This document shows positions 8,064 to 16,831 of a DNA stretch of 64,000 nt, piece by piece; the first letter of the stretch is position 1; each line of letters opens with the position of its first letter. The translations under genes and the position numbers were made by a program. The notes under the pieces are model-generated. The model worked only from the letters and a program-made list of their open reading frames with translations, was not told the origin of the DNA and did not search any database. Origin of the DNA: Sphingomonadaceae bacterium 3R27C6 (GTDB lineage Bacteria; Pseudomonadota; Alphaproteobacteria; Sphingomonadales; Sphingomonadaceae); NCBI GenBank assembly GCA_005503215.1, contig SCNS01000026.1:1-64000 (forward strand). Reading direction: 5' to 3'.

Positions 8064-8846
8064 ATGGAAGTGGGTGGACTCAGGGTCGCCTCGATCGTTG
8101 ACCGGATCGATGGCCCGTCGAACTGGACGATCGAACGCGATGTCCATGTGCTGATCCTGTATGAGGCGGGAAGCTATCATTGGCTCGAAACATGGCTGGA
8201 CGATCAACGGACGTCGCTTGGCGATCCGTTGCCCGGCGAAATGTGGTTGATACCCGCCGGTCAGACATATCGCGGCACGGCAAAGGGCGGCGCGGTCCGG
8301 ACGATCGAGGTCGAGATTCCGGTAACGCTTCTGACCGTCGCCCCCGATACGCGTGCGCTCGCGGCGCATCACGACCTTGCGCTGGCCGCGCTTGTCCGGG
8401 CGTTGCTCGCGAACGATGCCGCCGCCGCCGATCCGCTGGTCACGATCCTCGCCAAGACGCTTCACGGCATGGCCGGGCGTCCCGAATCGCCCGCCATCGC
8501 CCAGCGCATCAACGATTTGATGGCTTTCATCCAGACCCAGCTTGAAGTGTCGCTGACGGTCGAGGATATGGCGGCCGAGGCGGGGATGTCGGTCAACAGC
8601 CTGATCGTCCATTTCGCCCGCGCGACTGGCCGCACCCCGGCACAATATGTGCTGCACCAGCGGCTGCGGCACGCCTGCTGGTTCCTGATGAACCGTCCGC
8701 TGTCGATCGCCGAGATCGCCTTTGCGACCGGCTTTTCGAGCCATGCGCATCTTTGCGCGATCTTCCGCCGCAAGATCGGCATGTCGCCGGGCGATTGGCG
8801 CCGACGGCATCGGTCGGATATTCTGCCGGATGACGGGGAGGAATAG
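8064..8846 (+). CDS. AraC family transcriptional regulator
   Basis: 260 residues. The C-terminal ~100 residues form the double helix-turn-helix DNA-binding domain: MAAEAGMSVNSLIVHFARATG, then PAQYVLHQRLRHACW, and the second helix pair with IAEIAFATGFSSHAHLCAIF and the end motif RKIGMSPGDWRRRH. The N-terminal ~140 residues look like a divergent cupin-type sensor (ERDVHVLILYEAG, MWLIPAGQTYRG). The ligand is unknown. The gene is followed after 2 bp by a small membrane protein gene that it probably co-transcribes. Confidence 0.88.
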   Translation: MEVGGLRVASIVDRIDGPSNWTIERDVHVLILYEAGSYHWLETWLDDQRTSLGDPLPGEMWLIPAGQTYRGTAKGGAVRTIEVEIPVTLLTVAPDTRALAAHHDLALAALVRALLANDAAAADPLVTILAKTLHGMAGRPESPAIAQRINDLMAFIQTQLEVSLTVEDMAAEAGMSVNSLIVHFARATGRTPAQYVLHQRLRHACWFLMNRPLSIAEIAFATGFSSHAHLCAIFRRKIGMSPGDWRRRHRSDILPDDGEE

Positions 8847-8848
8847 CG

Positions 8849-9094
8849 ATGTCGCACACGACCATCATGCTGCTGGCCGGGCTCGTCCTGCTGATCCTGC
8901 TGCGCCTTACGATCAGGGATGCGGCGTGGGCGACGCGGCTGTTCCTCATCCTGTGGTTGCTTGTCGCCGTCGGCAATCTGCTCGTCGGCGTGCTCTATGC
9001 CGGCTACGGCTGGGCCGAGGAGGCGGGGATCGCGCTGATCGTCTTCGGCGTACCTGCGGCGCTGGCGCTATTCGCGCGCCGCCTCTGGCGTTAG
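8849..9094 (+). CDS. Small membrane protein, 81 residues
   Basis: Three hydrophobic segments (MLLAGLVLLILL, LFLILWLLVAVGNLLVGV, GIALIVFGVPAALALFA) in 81 residues; no recognised domain. It starts 2 bp after the AraC stop, so it is likely in the same transcript. Its 3' end overlaps the convergent gene by four bases. Function unknown. Confidence 0.65.
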   Translation: MSHTTIMLLAGLVLLILLRLTIRDAAWATRLFLILWLLVAVGNLLVGVLYAGYGWAEEAGIALIVFGVPAALALFARRLWR

Positions 9095-9510
9095 TTATCG
9101 GGCCGCAGCAGGCAGCCGCTCTCCCCCGCATAGCGCGCGCTGCGCGAGGCGAGCAGCGGCACGCTGCCGGTCACCGTCTTGGTCGCGGGGTCTTCGCCGA
9201 GCGACACCATTTCCATCCCCGGCTCGAAATCGCTCTGGCAGCTTTCGAGGCTGCGCCCCTGCACATAGCGGCATGAACAGCCGACGCGCGCGGCATAGGC
9301 CGAACCCAGCTCGGCCTGCGCCTTGAACGACGGGAATTTCCAGATCGCGAAGATCGCAAGCAGCACGGAAAGCCCGATCGCCCAGGGCAGGCAGCCGCCC
9401 GAGCGGCTCGGCTTTTTCGCAGGGTGCTGAGGATTCGCGGGCGGCGGCGCGGGGGCCGGCGTCTCGCCCGTTGTCGGCCCGGTCGGATTAATGTTATTCA
9501 CCAATGCCAT
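9091..9510 (-). CDS. Single-pass membrane protein of unknown function
   Basis: 139 residues: a proline-rich cytosolic N-terminus (PAPAPPPANPQHPAKK), one transmembrane helix (LPWAIGLSVLLAIFAIW) and a ~85-residue C-terminal domain with four cysteines (GCSCRYVQGRSLESC and GCLLRPDN) likely to be disulfide-bonded in the periplasm. I do not know the family. Its start codon (9508-9510) overlaps the start codon of the divergent serine hydrolase by two bases, so one of the two 5' ends may be misassigned or each promoter lies within the other gene. Confidence 0.6.
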   Translation of the reverse strand: MALVNNINPTGPTTGETPAPAPPPANPQHPAKKPSRSGGCLPWAIGLSVLLAIFAIWKFPSFKAQAELGSAYAARVGCSCRYVQGRSLESCQSDFEPGMEMVSLGEDPATKTVTGSVPLLASRSARYAGESGCLLRPDN

Positions 9511-10666
9511 GATCACGAAAAAACGGCTGCTGGCAAGTGCCGCCCTCGCGATGCTCGGCGTCTGGTCGCTGACGCAGGCGGCGGGGCAGGGCAATATGGC
9601 GCCCGCGTCGCCGGTGCCGAAATTCGGTGCATCACTCGATGGCGTCGCGGCGGTCGACACGCCGCAGGCGCTGCCTGCATTGCCCGCCGCGATCCGCGCG
9701 CGCGCCGACGCGCTGTTCGCCGATGCCGACGATGTCGGGCAAACGCGCGCGCTGCTCGTGCTGCGCGACGGCGAGCTGATCTACGAACGCTATGCCGCGG
9801 GCTTCGGCCCCGAATCGAAGCTGATCAGCTGGTCGATGGCGAAAAGCATCACCGCGGTGCTCACCGGTTTCCTCGTCGCCGACGGGCAATTGTCGCTCGA
9901 CGGGCCGGCACCGGTGGAGGCGTGGCAGCGCAGCGGCGATCCGCGCGGGGCGATTACGCTCAGAAACCTGCTCCACATGTCGTCGGGGCTCGAGCATGTC
10001 GAAAATGGCGATCCGGTGTGGCAGGGCGATACCGTCGCGATGCTGTTCGGCAACGGTGCGGGGGATATGGCGAGTTTCGCTGAAGCCAAACCTGCGGCCG
10101 CGCAGCCGGGCGAGGTCTTCAACTACAGTTCGGCGACCAGCGTCATCCTGTCGGACATCCTCGCCGACACGCTGACGCCATCGCAAAATCCCGATGCGCG
10201 GCGCGATGCGATGCGCGACTTCATCGGCGGCCGGCTGGTCGAACCGCTCGGGATGACCAGCCTCACCCCCGAATATGATGCGCACGGCACGATGATCGGC
10301 GGATCGATCATGCACGCGACCGCGCGCGATTATGCGAAGTTCGGCGAGTTCCTGCGCAACCAGGGCGTCGTGAACGGCCAGCGATTGCTCCCCGAAACCT
10401 GGATGCGCTTCATGCTGACGCCGTCGGCGAACGACGCAGGTTATGGCGGGCATATCTGGCTGAACCGCCGACGCCCGCCGGGGGTGACCCCGGCGCTCTG
10501 GCCCGATCGCGGTCCGAACGATTTGTTCGCCTGCATCGGCCATCAGGGGCAATATATCATCGTCTCGCCGTCGCAGCGGCTGACGATCGTGCGGCTAGGC
10601 GTCACCAGCGACGACCAGTTTCCCGAACTACGCCGGCATTTGGCGAATCTGACGGCGGCGCTCTAA
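9509..10666 (+). CDS. Serine hydrolase, class C beta-lactamase fold
   Basis: 385 residues from ATG 9509 (MITKKRLLASAAL) with a cleavable signal peptide to about residue 26. The beta-lactamase/DD-peptidase signature is present: S109-M-A-K112 in ISWSMAKSI, Y206-S-S208 in FNYSSAT, and a C-terminal GHQGQYIIV strand in place of KTG. This matches the periplasmic esterase/penicillin-binding group (Pfam Beta-lactamase), not a proven beta-lactamase. An in-frame ATG at 9491 adds six residues before the signal peptide. Confidence 0.87.
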   Translation: MITKKRLLASAALAMLGVWSLTQAAGQGNMAPASPVPKFGASLDGVAAVDTPQALPALPAAIRARADALFADADDVGQTRALLVLRDGELIYERYAAGFGPESKLISWSMAKSITAVLTGFLVADGQLSLDGPAPVEAWQRSGDPRGAITLRNLLHMSSGLEHVENGDPVWQGDTVAMLFGNGAGDMASFAEAKPAAAQPGEVFNYSSATSVILSDILADTLTPSQNPDARRDAMRDFIGGRLVEPLGMTSLTPEYDAHGTMIGGSIMHATARDYAKFGEFLRNQGVVNGQRLLPETWMRFMLTPSANDAGYGGHIWLNRRRPPGVTPALWPDRGPNDLFACIGHQGQYIIVSPSQRLTIVRLGVTSDDQFPELRRHLANLTAAL

Positions 10667-10668
10667 TT

Positions 10669-10842
10669 CCTTCTCCCGTGATGGGAGAAGGATGTGAAGC
10701 CATATCGCGAAGCGATTAGGCGGAGTTGGATGAGGGTGATGGTGCGCCCATGAACTGCAGTTTCAGGCCGAGACCGCACCCCCACCGCTGCGACTAGTCA
10801 GCAAGCTGGCAAGTCTCGCTGCCTCCCCCATCCAGGGGGAGG
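10669..10842. repeat. Composite palindromic repeat, copy 1
   Basis: Intergenic element flanked by two hairpins: CCTTCTCCC/GGGAGAAGG at 10669-10691 and CCTCCCCC/GGGGGAGG at 10822-10842. Between them are GTTGGATGAGGGTGATGGTG and the core AGCAAGCTGGCAAGTCTC near 10801. The same parts recur at about 40284-40410 (same orientation) and, reversed and shorter, at 62150-62256. The hairpins may also terminate the two convergent flanking genes. This accounts for the whole gap. Confidence 0.75.
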
Positions 10843-10847
10843 GATTT

Positions 10848-11669
10848 TCAGAGCAGGAAATCCCCGACCAGCGTCGTGACGCAGGTTCCGGTGAGCTCGA
10901 CCATGTCGCCGTCGAGGCGGCAGCCGACATGCCCGCCGCGCGCGCTCGCCTGATAGGCCGCGAAGCGGTCGCGCCCCAGCCGGACGGTCCAATAGGGGGT
11001 CAGCACGCTGTGCGCCGACCCGGTCACCGGATCCTCGTCGATCCCGGCGCCGGGGGCGAAGGCGCGGCTGACGACGTCGGCGCCCGACGGATCGCCGGCG
11101 CCCGGCGCGGTCGCGATATAGAGGATGTCGCCGCCTTCTTTGAGCGCGCGCAGGTCGGGTGTCAGCGCACGCACGCTCGCGGCGTCGCGATAGGCGATCA
11201 GCGCATAGCCGCCCTCGTGCCACATCGTCTCGACCGGATCGCCGCCGAGCGCGCGGACGATGTCGGGCATCGCCTTCGGCGCCGGCGTATAGGCTGGGAG
11301 CGCCATCCTGTAACCGTTGTCCTCACCGTTTCGCGCGACGCGCAAAATGCCGGCCTTGCGCGTGCGGAAGGTCATGTCGCTCCGCCACTGCGCCGCCGTC
11401 AGCAGGACATGCCCGCTCGCCAGCGTCGCGTGGCCGCACAGCGCGACCTCGACGCCCGGGGTAAACCAGCGCAGCTCATAATCGGCTTCGTCGCTTTCAT
11501 CGGGCACCAGAAACGCGGTCTCGGCGAGGTTGTTCTCGGCCGCGATCGCCTGCAGGGTCGCGTCATCGAGCCATTCTTCGAGCGGCATCACCGCGGCGGG
11601 ATTGCCCGTAAAGGGGCGGTCGGCAAAGGCATCGACCTGCGTGATCGGAATGCGGCGTGCGGCGCTCAT
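10848..11669 (-). CDS. PhzF family isomerase-like protein
   Basis: 273 residues with the PhzF pattern: ITQVDAFADRPFTGNPAAV at the N-terminus, the conserved glutamate in NNLAETAFL, LRWFTPGVEVALCGHAT, and in the second half SRAFAPGAGIDEDPVTGSAHS. These are two-domain diaminopimelate-epimerase-fold proteins; PhzF itself isomerises trans-2,3-dihydro-3-hydroxyanthranilate in phenazine synthesis, but most chromosomal relatives have no known substrate. No phenazine genes are nearby. It starts within the last four bases of pdxH (ATGA), so the two are coupled. Confidence 0.9.
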   Translation of the reverse strand: MSAARRIPITQVDAFADRPFTGNPAAVMPLEEWLDDATLQAIAAENNLAETAFLVPDESDEADYELRWFTPGVEVALCGHATLASGHVLLTAAQWRSDMTFRTRKAGILRVARNGEDNGYRMALPAYTPAPKAMPDIVRALGGDPVETMWHEGGYALIAYRDAASVRALTPDLRALKEGGDILYIATAPGAGDPSGADVVSRAFAPGAGIDEDPVTGSAHSVLTPYWTVRLGRDRFAAYQASARGGHVGCRLDGDMVELTGTCVTTLVGDFLL

Positions 11670-12256
11670 GGATAAAGCAATCCTTTCGTCCAGCCGGTGC
11701 CGGTGCGGGTGAAGACGGTGCGCTCGTGCAGCCGGTGGGCGCGATCCTGCCAGAACTCGATCGCCGAAGGATTAACGCGCCAGCCCGACCAGCGCGGCGG
11801 GCGCGGCACATCCTGCCCCTCGAACCGCCCCTGCATTTCCTCGAAGCGCGCCTCGAACGTCTCGCGGCAGTCAAGCGGCCGCGACTGATCGCTCGCCCAC
11901 GCGCCAAGCTGGCTGTCGCGGCTGCGCGTCGCGAAATAGGCGTCGGCGACGCTGTCGTCGACCGGGGTTACCGCACCCTCGACGCGGATCTGCCGACGAA
12001 GCGATTTCCAGTGAAAGAGCAAAGCGACATGCGGGTTCGCGGCCAGCTCGCCGCCTTTGCGGCTGTCGAGGTTGGTATAAAAAACAAAGCCGTCCGGCCC
12101 ATGCCCCTTGAGCAAGACCATGCGCAGCGACGGGTGCCCGCCGGGCGTCGTCGTCGCGAGCGCCATCGCGTTGGCGTCATTGGGTTCGCTGGCGCGCGCT
12201 TCGGTGAACCAGCTGTCGAACAGGGCAAAGGGATCGTCGCTCATCCGCGCGGTCAT
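11666..12256 (-). CDS. pdxH: Pyridoxamine 5'-phosphate oxidase
   Basis: 196 residues. This FMN enzyme makes pyridoxal 5'-phosphate from pyridoxine or pyridoxamine phosphate in the cytosol. Family motifs are clear: PSLRMVLLKG, FVFYTNLDSRKGGELAANPHV, LLFHWKSLRRQIRVEG, the C-terminal GWRVNPSAIEFWQ and DRAHRLHERTVF. Length is slightly shorter than the E. coli enzyme. It precedes the phzF-like gene in a two-gene operon and diverges from the dnaJ-like gene across 121 bp. Confidence 0.93.
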   Translation of the reverse strand: MTARMSDDPFALFDSWFTEARASEPNDANAMALATTTPGGHPSLRMVLLKGHGPDGFVFYTNLDSRKGGELAANPHVALLFHWKSLRRQIRVEGAVTPVDDSVADAYFATRSRDSQLGAWASDQSRPLDCRETFEARFEEMQGRFEGQDVPRPPRWSGWRVNPSAIEFWQDRAHRLHERTVFTRTGTGWTKGLLYP

Positions 12257-12377
12257 AATGCGCCGCGCGGGCAGGGTCGAGCGCGATATGGCGGGAACTT
12301 GACCTTGCGCGGGACATTACCACATCGACGCGCAATCGGGCTTCACGCCCAGTCACTTATCGGGCTACAGGAGCAAA

Positions 12378-13310
12378 ATGGCCGATCCCTATTCCACCCT
12401 GGGCGTTGCGAAGAGTGCAAGCGAAGCGGAAATCAAGTCCGCGTACCGCAAGCTCGCCAAGGAATTGCACCCCGACAAGAACAAGGACAACCCGAAGGCG
12501 TCGGAGAAATTCTCCGATGTCACCAAGGCGTATGACATCTTGTCCGACAAGACGAAGCGCGCGCAGTTCGATCGCGGCGAGATCGACGGCGAGGGCAATC
12601 CCGCGATGCCGTTCGGCTATGGCGGCGGCGGCGGTTTCCGCGGCGACCAGCGCACGGGGCCCGGCGGTTTCAGCGGCTTCGGCAACGAGAGCTCCGATTT
12701 CGGCGATATTTTCGAAGGGTTGTTCGGTCGCGGCGGCGGTTCGGGCGGCGGACCGTTCGGCGGCTTCGGCGGGCGCAGCGCACCGCCGCAAAAGGGCGCC
12801 AATGTCGCCTATCGCCTGTCGGTCAGCTTCATCGATGCCGCGACACAGGCGCCGCAGCGCATCGCGCTCGCCGATGGCGCGACGATCGACCTGAAATTGC
12901 CCGCCGGGGTCGAGACCGGCACGCAGATGCGGCTGGCCGGCAAGGGGCAGGCGGGGCCGGGCGGCACTGGCGATGGCATCGTGACAATCACGGTCAAGGA
13001 TCATCCCTTTTACGAACGCGAGGGCGCGAACATCCGCCTCGACCTGCCGGTGACGCTGAACGAGGCGGTCAAGGGCGCGAAGATCAAGGTGCCGACCGTC
13101 GACGGCCCGGTGATGCTGTCGATCCCCGCGGGCTCGTCGTCGGGCAAGGTGATGCGCCTCAAGGGCAAGGGCTTCAGCCAGAAAAGCGGCGGCCGCGGCG
13201 ACCAGCTCGTACGGCTGATGGTCGACCTGCCCGCCGACGATGCGGCGCTGATCAAGCTGCTTACCGAATGGACCGATCCGCGCGACGTGCGGGCGGAGCT
13301 CGGCGTGTGA
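12378..13310 (+). CDS. DnaJ-class co-chaperone without zinc finger (CbpA-like)
   Basis: 310 residues: an N-terminal J domain (MADPYSTLGVAKSAS, HPD in ELHPDKNKDN), a glycine/phenylalanine-rich linker (~80-140), then two beta-sandwich substrate-binding domains (LKLPAGVETGTQMRLAGKG; IKVPTVDGPVMLSIPAGSSSGKVMRLKGKG). The four CxxCxGxG zinc repeats of DnaJ are absent, making it a type II/CbpA-like Hsp40. It stimulates DnaK and binds unfolded clients. It is the first gene of a run that continues with yihY, fabI, GNAT and aroC; the yihY GTG lies 3 bp after its stop. Confidence 0.92.
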   Translation: MADPYSTLGVAKSASEAEIKSAYRKLAKELHPDKNKDNPKASEKFSDVTKAYDILSDKTKRAQFDRGEIDGEGNPAMPFGYGGGGGFRGDQRTGPGGFSGFGNESSDFGDIFEGLFGRGGGSGGGPFGGFGGRSAPPQKGANVAYRLSVSFIDAATQAPQRIALADGATIDLKLPAGVETGTQMRLAGKGQAGPGGTGDGIVTITVKDHPFYEREGANIRLDLPVTLNEAVKGAKIKVPTVDGPVMLSIPAGSSSGKVMRLKGKGFSQKSGGRGDQLVRLMVDLPADDAALIKLLTEWTDPRDVRAELGV

Positions 13311-13313
13311 TGC

Positions 13314-14396
13314 GTGGCTGACGCCAGCGAGAAAAAGATCGTCGCCGCGCTCGAGCGCGAGGTGGCCGACGAGGTCGGTAAGGAATTTCTGGCCGAGGGC
13401 CATTCGCCGCATTCGCCCGAGGCGCGCGCCGAACGCGCCAAGCGCGTCAAGTTGCGCGCGCGAGCACAGGGGATCATCGATCGCAGCCGCGAGCAGCTCG
13501 GGCCAGGCACACGCGCCTACCGCATCGCGCGCCGTGTCGTCGTCGGCACCTATACCGACGGCTTCATCCATGCGGGCAATCTCGCCTATCTGGCGTTGAT
13601 CGCGCTTTTTCCCTTCTTCATCCTGCTCGCCGCCGCGCTGTCGATATTCGGCGGCAGCGTCGGCGGCGAACGGGCGATCGAGGCGGTCTTCTCGACGATG
13701 CCACCGACGGTCGCCAAGGCGCTGTCGGGTCCGATTCGCGAAGTGATGACCGCACGCACCGGTATCTTCCTCTGGCTTGGCGCGCTCGTCGCGCTGTGGA
13801 CCGTCGGCAGCCTGATCGAGACGGTGCGCGACATCCTGCGCCGCGCCTATGGCACGCATTTTTCGAAGGGCTTCTTCCATTACCGTCTGCTGTCGATCGG
13901 GATCATCACCGGCGCGGTCGTGCTGATGCTGCTGTCGTTCAGCATGCAGGTGCTGATCGTCGGGGTCGAACAGTTCGTGACGCGCGTCCTGCCCGAACAA
14001 TATCAGTCGTTCGGGGTCGTCCTGATCTCGCGCGGCGTGTCGGGTTTCGGGCTGTTTCTCGCCATTTATATGCTGTTCTACAGCCTCACCCCGTCCAAAT
14101 ATCGCCAGCTCAAATGTCCGAAATGGCCGGGCGCACTGTTCACGACCTTGTGGTGGATCGGCGTCACGCTCGCGCTGCCGCCGCTGCTCGCCGGCCTGCT
14201 CAGCTATGACGCAACCTACGGCAGCCTCGCGGGTGTGATGGTCGCGCTTTTCTTCTTCTACCTCGTCGGATTGGGTATGGTGATGGGCGCCGAACTCAAT
14301 GCCGCGTTGGTAGAGGTTGAGGATTTGGGCCACGACGCTATTGGGCGCGTCGACGATGTGATTATGGAAGCCAAAAAGGCTGGAGTAGAAAAATGA
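13314..14396 (+). CDS. YihY/BrkB family inner-membrane protein
   Basis: 360 residues from a GTG at 13314. A charged ~75-residue N-terminus (VAALEREVADEVGKEF) precedes about six transmembrane helices; family markers include GNLAYLALIALFPFFILLAAA and, near the end, LWWIGVTLALPPLL with VGLGMVMGAELNAAL. The YihY/BrkB family (once mis-annotated RNase BN) is of uncertain biochemical function. Its last four bases overlap the fabI ATG, so the genes are co-translated. Confidence 0.9.
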   Translation: MADASEKKIVAALEREVADEVGKEFLAEGHSPHSPEARAERAKRVKLRARAQGIIDRSREQLGPGTRAYRIARRVVVGTYTDGFIHAGNLAYLALIALFPFFILLAAALSIFGGSVGGERAIEAVFSTMPPTVAKALSGPIREVMTARTGIFLWLGALVALWTVGSLIETVRDILRRAYGTHFSKGFFHYRLLSIGIITGAVVLMLLSFSMQVLIVGVEQFVTRVLPEQYQSFGVVLISRGVSGFGLFLAIYMLFYSLTPSKYRQLKCPKWPGALFTTLWWIGVTLALPPLLAGLLSYDATYGSLAGVMVALFFFYLVGLGMVMGAELNAALVEVEDLGHDAIGRVDDVIMEAKKAGVEK

Positions 14397-15220
14397 CGGG
14401 TCTGATGAAGGGCAAGCGCGGGCTGATTATGGGCCTCGCGAACGACAAGTCGCTTGCGTGGGGTATCGCCAAGGCGCTGCACGGCGCGGGCGCCGAACTC
14501 GCGATTTCGTACCAGGGCGACGTGATGCTGAAGCGCGTCAAGCCGCTCGCCGACGAACTTGGCTGCGATTTCCTGATCGATTGCGACGTGTCCGACATGG
14601 ACAATCTCGACGCGGCCTTCGCGACGCTCTCGGCGCGCTGGCCGACAATCGACTTCGTCGTCCATGCGATCGGCTTTACCAACAAGGAGGCGCTGCGAGG
14701 GGCTTATGCCGATGTGACGCTCGACGACTTCCTGATGACGATGAACATCAGCGTCTACAGCTTCACCGCGGTCGCCAAGCGCGCGGCATCGATGATGACG
14801 CCATTCGATCCTGAAACGGGCAACGGCGGCGGCTCGCTGCTGACGCTCAGCTATTATGGCGCCGAAAAGGTGATCCCGCATTACAACGTCATGGGCGTCG
14901 CCAAGTCGGCGCTCGAGACCAGCGTCAAATATCTCGCCAATGACTACGGCCCGCAGGGCGTGCGCGTGAACGCGATCTCGGCCGGCCCGATCAAGACGCT
15001 GGCCGCGAGCGGGATCGGCGACTTCCGCCTGATCCTCAAATGGAACGAGCACAACGCCCCGCTGCGCCGCAACGTCACGATCGACGATGTTGGCGGCTCG
15101 GCGCTCTACCTGCTCAGTGACCTGTCGAGCGGCGTCACCGGCGAGACGCATCATGTCGACGCGGGTTACCACACCGTCGGCATGAAGCAGGAAGACGCCC
15201 CGGACATCTCGCTTGTCTGA
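14393..15220 (+). CDS. fabI: Enoyl-[acyl-carrier-protein] reductase (NADH)
   Basis: 275 residues. It catalyses the last step of each fatty-acid elongation cycle and is the triclosan target. The divergent Rossmann motif GLANDKSLAWGIA, the catalytic pair YYGAEKVIPHYNVMGVAKSALE (Tyr-x6-Lys arrangement) and RVNAISAGPIKTLAASGI are all present. ATGA overlap with yihY. The residues around AISAGPIKTLA match typical triclosan-sensitive FabI. Confidence 0.95.
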   Translation: MTGLMKGKRGLIMGLANDKSLAWGIAKALHGAGAELAISYQGDVMLKRVKPLADELGCDFLIDCDVSDMDNLDAAFATLSARWPTIDFVVHAIGFTNKEALRGAYADVTLDDFLMTMNISVYSFTAVAKRAASMMTPFDPETGNGGGSLLTLSYYGAEKVIPHYNVMGVAKSALETSVKYLANDYGPQGVRVNAISAGPIKTLAASGIGDFRLILKWNEHNAPLRRNVTIDDVGGSALYLLSDLSSGVTGETHHVDAGYHTVGMKQEDAPDISLV

Positions 15221-15743
15221 CGAAGTCGGCATCCGCGCCGCGACCGCGGCGGATGCCGAGACGGTCGATACGATTATCCGCGCCGCCTTCGCCGGGACCG
15301 ACTTCGGTCATCAGGGCGAGGCCGAACTAGTGCGGATGATCGATGCGGACGGCGACGCGCTGGTGTCGCTCGTCGCCGAACGGGACGGCGCGATTGTCGG
15401 GCATATATTGTTCAGCCGCATGGACGTCGAGGCCGACGGCGCCGCGCTTTCGGGCGCCGGCCTCGCCCCGGTGTCGGTCGTACCCGACCTGCAAGGACAA
15501 GGCATCGGCGATGCTCTGATCCGCGCCGGACTCGATGCGCTGCGCGAGCAGGGTGTCGCGATCAGCTTCGTCCTCGGCCACGATGCCTATTACCCGCGCT
15601 TCGGCTATTCGCCCGACCTCGCCGCGCGCTTCGCGTCGCCCTTTGCCGGGCCGCATTTCATGGCGATGATGCTGGACTCGGACGCCGCTTGGCCGCTAGG
15701 CGGACGCGCGGATTATGCACCCGCATTTGGCCGGATGGGGTAG
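15213..15743 (+). CDS. GNAT family N-acetyltransferase
   Basis: 176 residues from a TTG at 15213 that overlaps the end of fabI by eight bases. The acetyl-CoA-binding motif A is APVSVVPDLQGQGIGDALIRAG, followed by SFVLGHDAYYPRFGYSP, the pattern of the YhbS-like GNAT group. Substrate unknown. It sits between fabI and aroC in a dense run, 4 bp before the aroC start. Confidence 0.87.
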   Translation: MSDEVGIRAATAADAETVDTIIRAAFAGTDFGHQGEAELVRMIDADGDALVSLVAERDGAIVGHILFSRMDVEADGAALSGAGLAPVSVVPDLQGQGIGDALIRAGLDALREQGVAISFVLGHDAYYPRFGYSPDLAARFASPFAGPHFMAMMLDSDAAWPLGGRADYAPAFGRMG

Positions 15744-15747
15744 GGCG

Positions 15748-16824
15748 ATGAGTTTCAACAGCTTTGGACGCGTTCTTCGCTTCACGACCTGGGGGGAGAG
15801 CCACGGCCCCGCGCTCGGTGCCGTCGTCGACGGCTGCCCGCCGCGGCTGTCGCTGTCCGAAGCCGACATCCAGCCTTTCCTCGACAAGCGCCGCCCGGGC
15901 CAGTCGCGCCACACGACGCAGCGGCAGGAACCCGATCAGGTCCGCATCTTGTCGGGGGTGTTCGAGGGCAAGACCACTGGCACGCCGATCAGCCTGATGA
16001 TCGAGAATGTCGACCAGCGTTCGAAGGATTATGGCGAGATCGCGCAGGCCTATCGCCCCGGCCACGCCGACTACGCCTATGACGCCAAATATGGCATCCG
16101 CGACTATCGCGGCGGCGGCCGGTCGAGCGCGCGCGAAACCGCGGCGCGCGTCGCCGCGGGCGGCGTCGCTCGGCTGGTGATCCCCGAGGTGCAGATCCAT
16201 GCCTGGGTCGCCGAAATCGGCGGCGACGCGATCGACCCCGCGAACTTCGACCTAGAAGAAATCGGCCGCAATCCCTTCTTCTGTCCCGACCCCGCCGCGG
16301 CGCAGCGCTGGGAGGGGCTGATGGATGCCGCGCGCAAGGCGGGCAGCTCGCTCGGCGCGGTGATCGAATGCGCCGCCAGCGGCGTTCCCGCCGGCTGGGG
16401 CGCGCCGATCTACGCCAAGCTCGACAGCGACCTCGCCGCCGCGATGATGGGCATCAACGCCGTCAAAGGCGTCGAGATCGGTGCCGGCTTCCACGCGGCG
16501 CGCCTGCGCGGTGAAGAAAATGCCGATCCGATGCGCCCCGCGACCGACGGCAGCAACCGCCCCGATTTCCTCTCGAATAACGCCGGCGGCATCGCGGGCG
16601 GCATCTCGACCGGCCAGCCCGTCGTCGTGCGCGTCGCGTTCAAGCCGACCAGCTCGATCCTGACCCCCGTGCCGACGGTGAACAAGGCGGGCGAGGCCAC
16701 CGATATCGTCACCAAGGGCCGCCATGACCCGTGCGTCGGCATCCGCGGCGCGCCGGTGGTCGAGGCGATGATGGCGCTCGTCCTCGCCGATCACAAGCTG
16801 CTGCACAGGGCACAAAACGGCTGA
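15748..16824 (+). CDS. aroC: Chorismate synthase
   Basis: 358 residues from ATG 15748 (MSFNSFGRVLRFTTWGESHG). It converts 5-enolpyruvylshikimate 3-phosphate to chorismate using reduced FMN. Signature stretches GESHGPALGAVVDGCPP, YRPGHADYAYDAKYG, DYRGGGRSSARETAARVA and SNNAGGIAGGISTGQP are intact and length is typical. It closes the fabI-GNAT-aroC run and is followed after 7 bp by a permease gene. Confidence 0.96.
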   Translation: MSFNSFGRVLRFTTWGESHGPALGAVVDGCPPRLSLSEADIQPFLDKRRPGQSRHTTQRQEPDQVRILSGVFEGKTTGTPISLMIENVDQRSKDYGEIAQAYRPGHADYAYDAKYGIRDYRGGGRSSARETAARVAAGGVARLVIPEVQIHAWVAEIGGDAIDPANFDLEEIGRNPFFCPDPAAAQRWEGLMDAARKAGSSLGAVIECAASGVPAGWGAPIYAKLDSDLAAAMMGINAVKGVEIGAGFHAARLRGEENADPMRPATDGSNRPDFLSNNAGGIAGGISTGQPVVVRVAFKPTSSILTPVPTVNKAGEATDIVTKGRHDPCVGIRGAPVVEAMMALVLADHKLLHRAQNG

Positions 16825-16831
16825 TGGCCTG

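Noticed and set aside
10848..11669. Phenazine biosynthesis from the PhzF-like gene
   Set aside because: No other phz gene is present; the family is widespread with unrelated roles.
12357..14333. 658-codon antisense frame across the dnaJ-like and yihY genes
   Set aside because: Same reason: composition typical of a shadow frame and it crosses two real genes.
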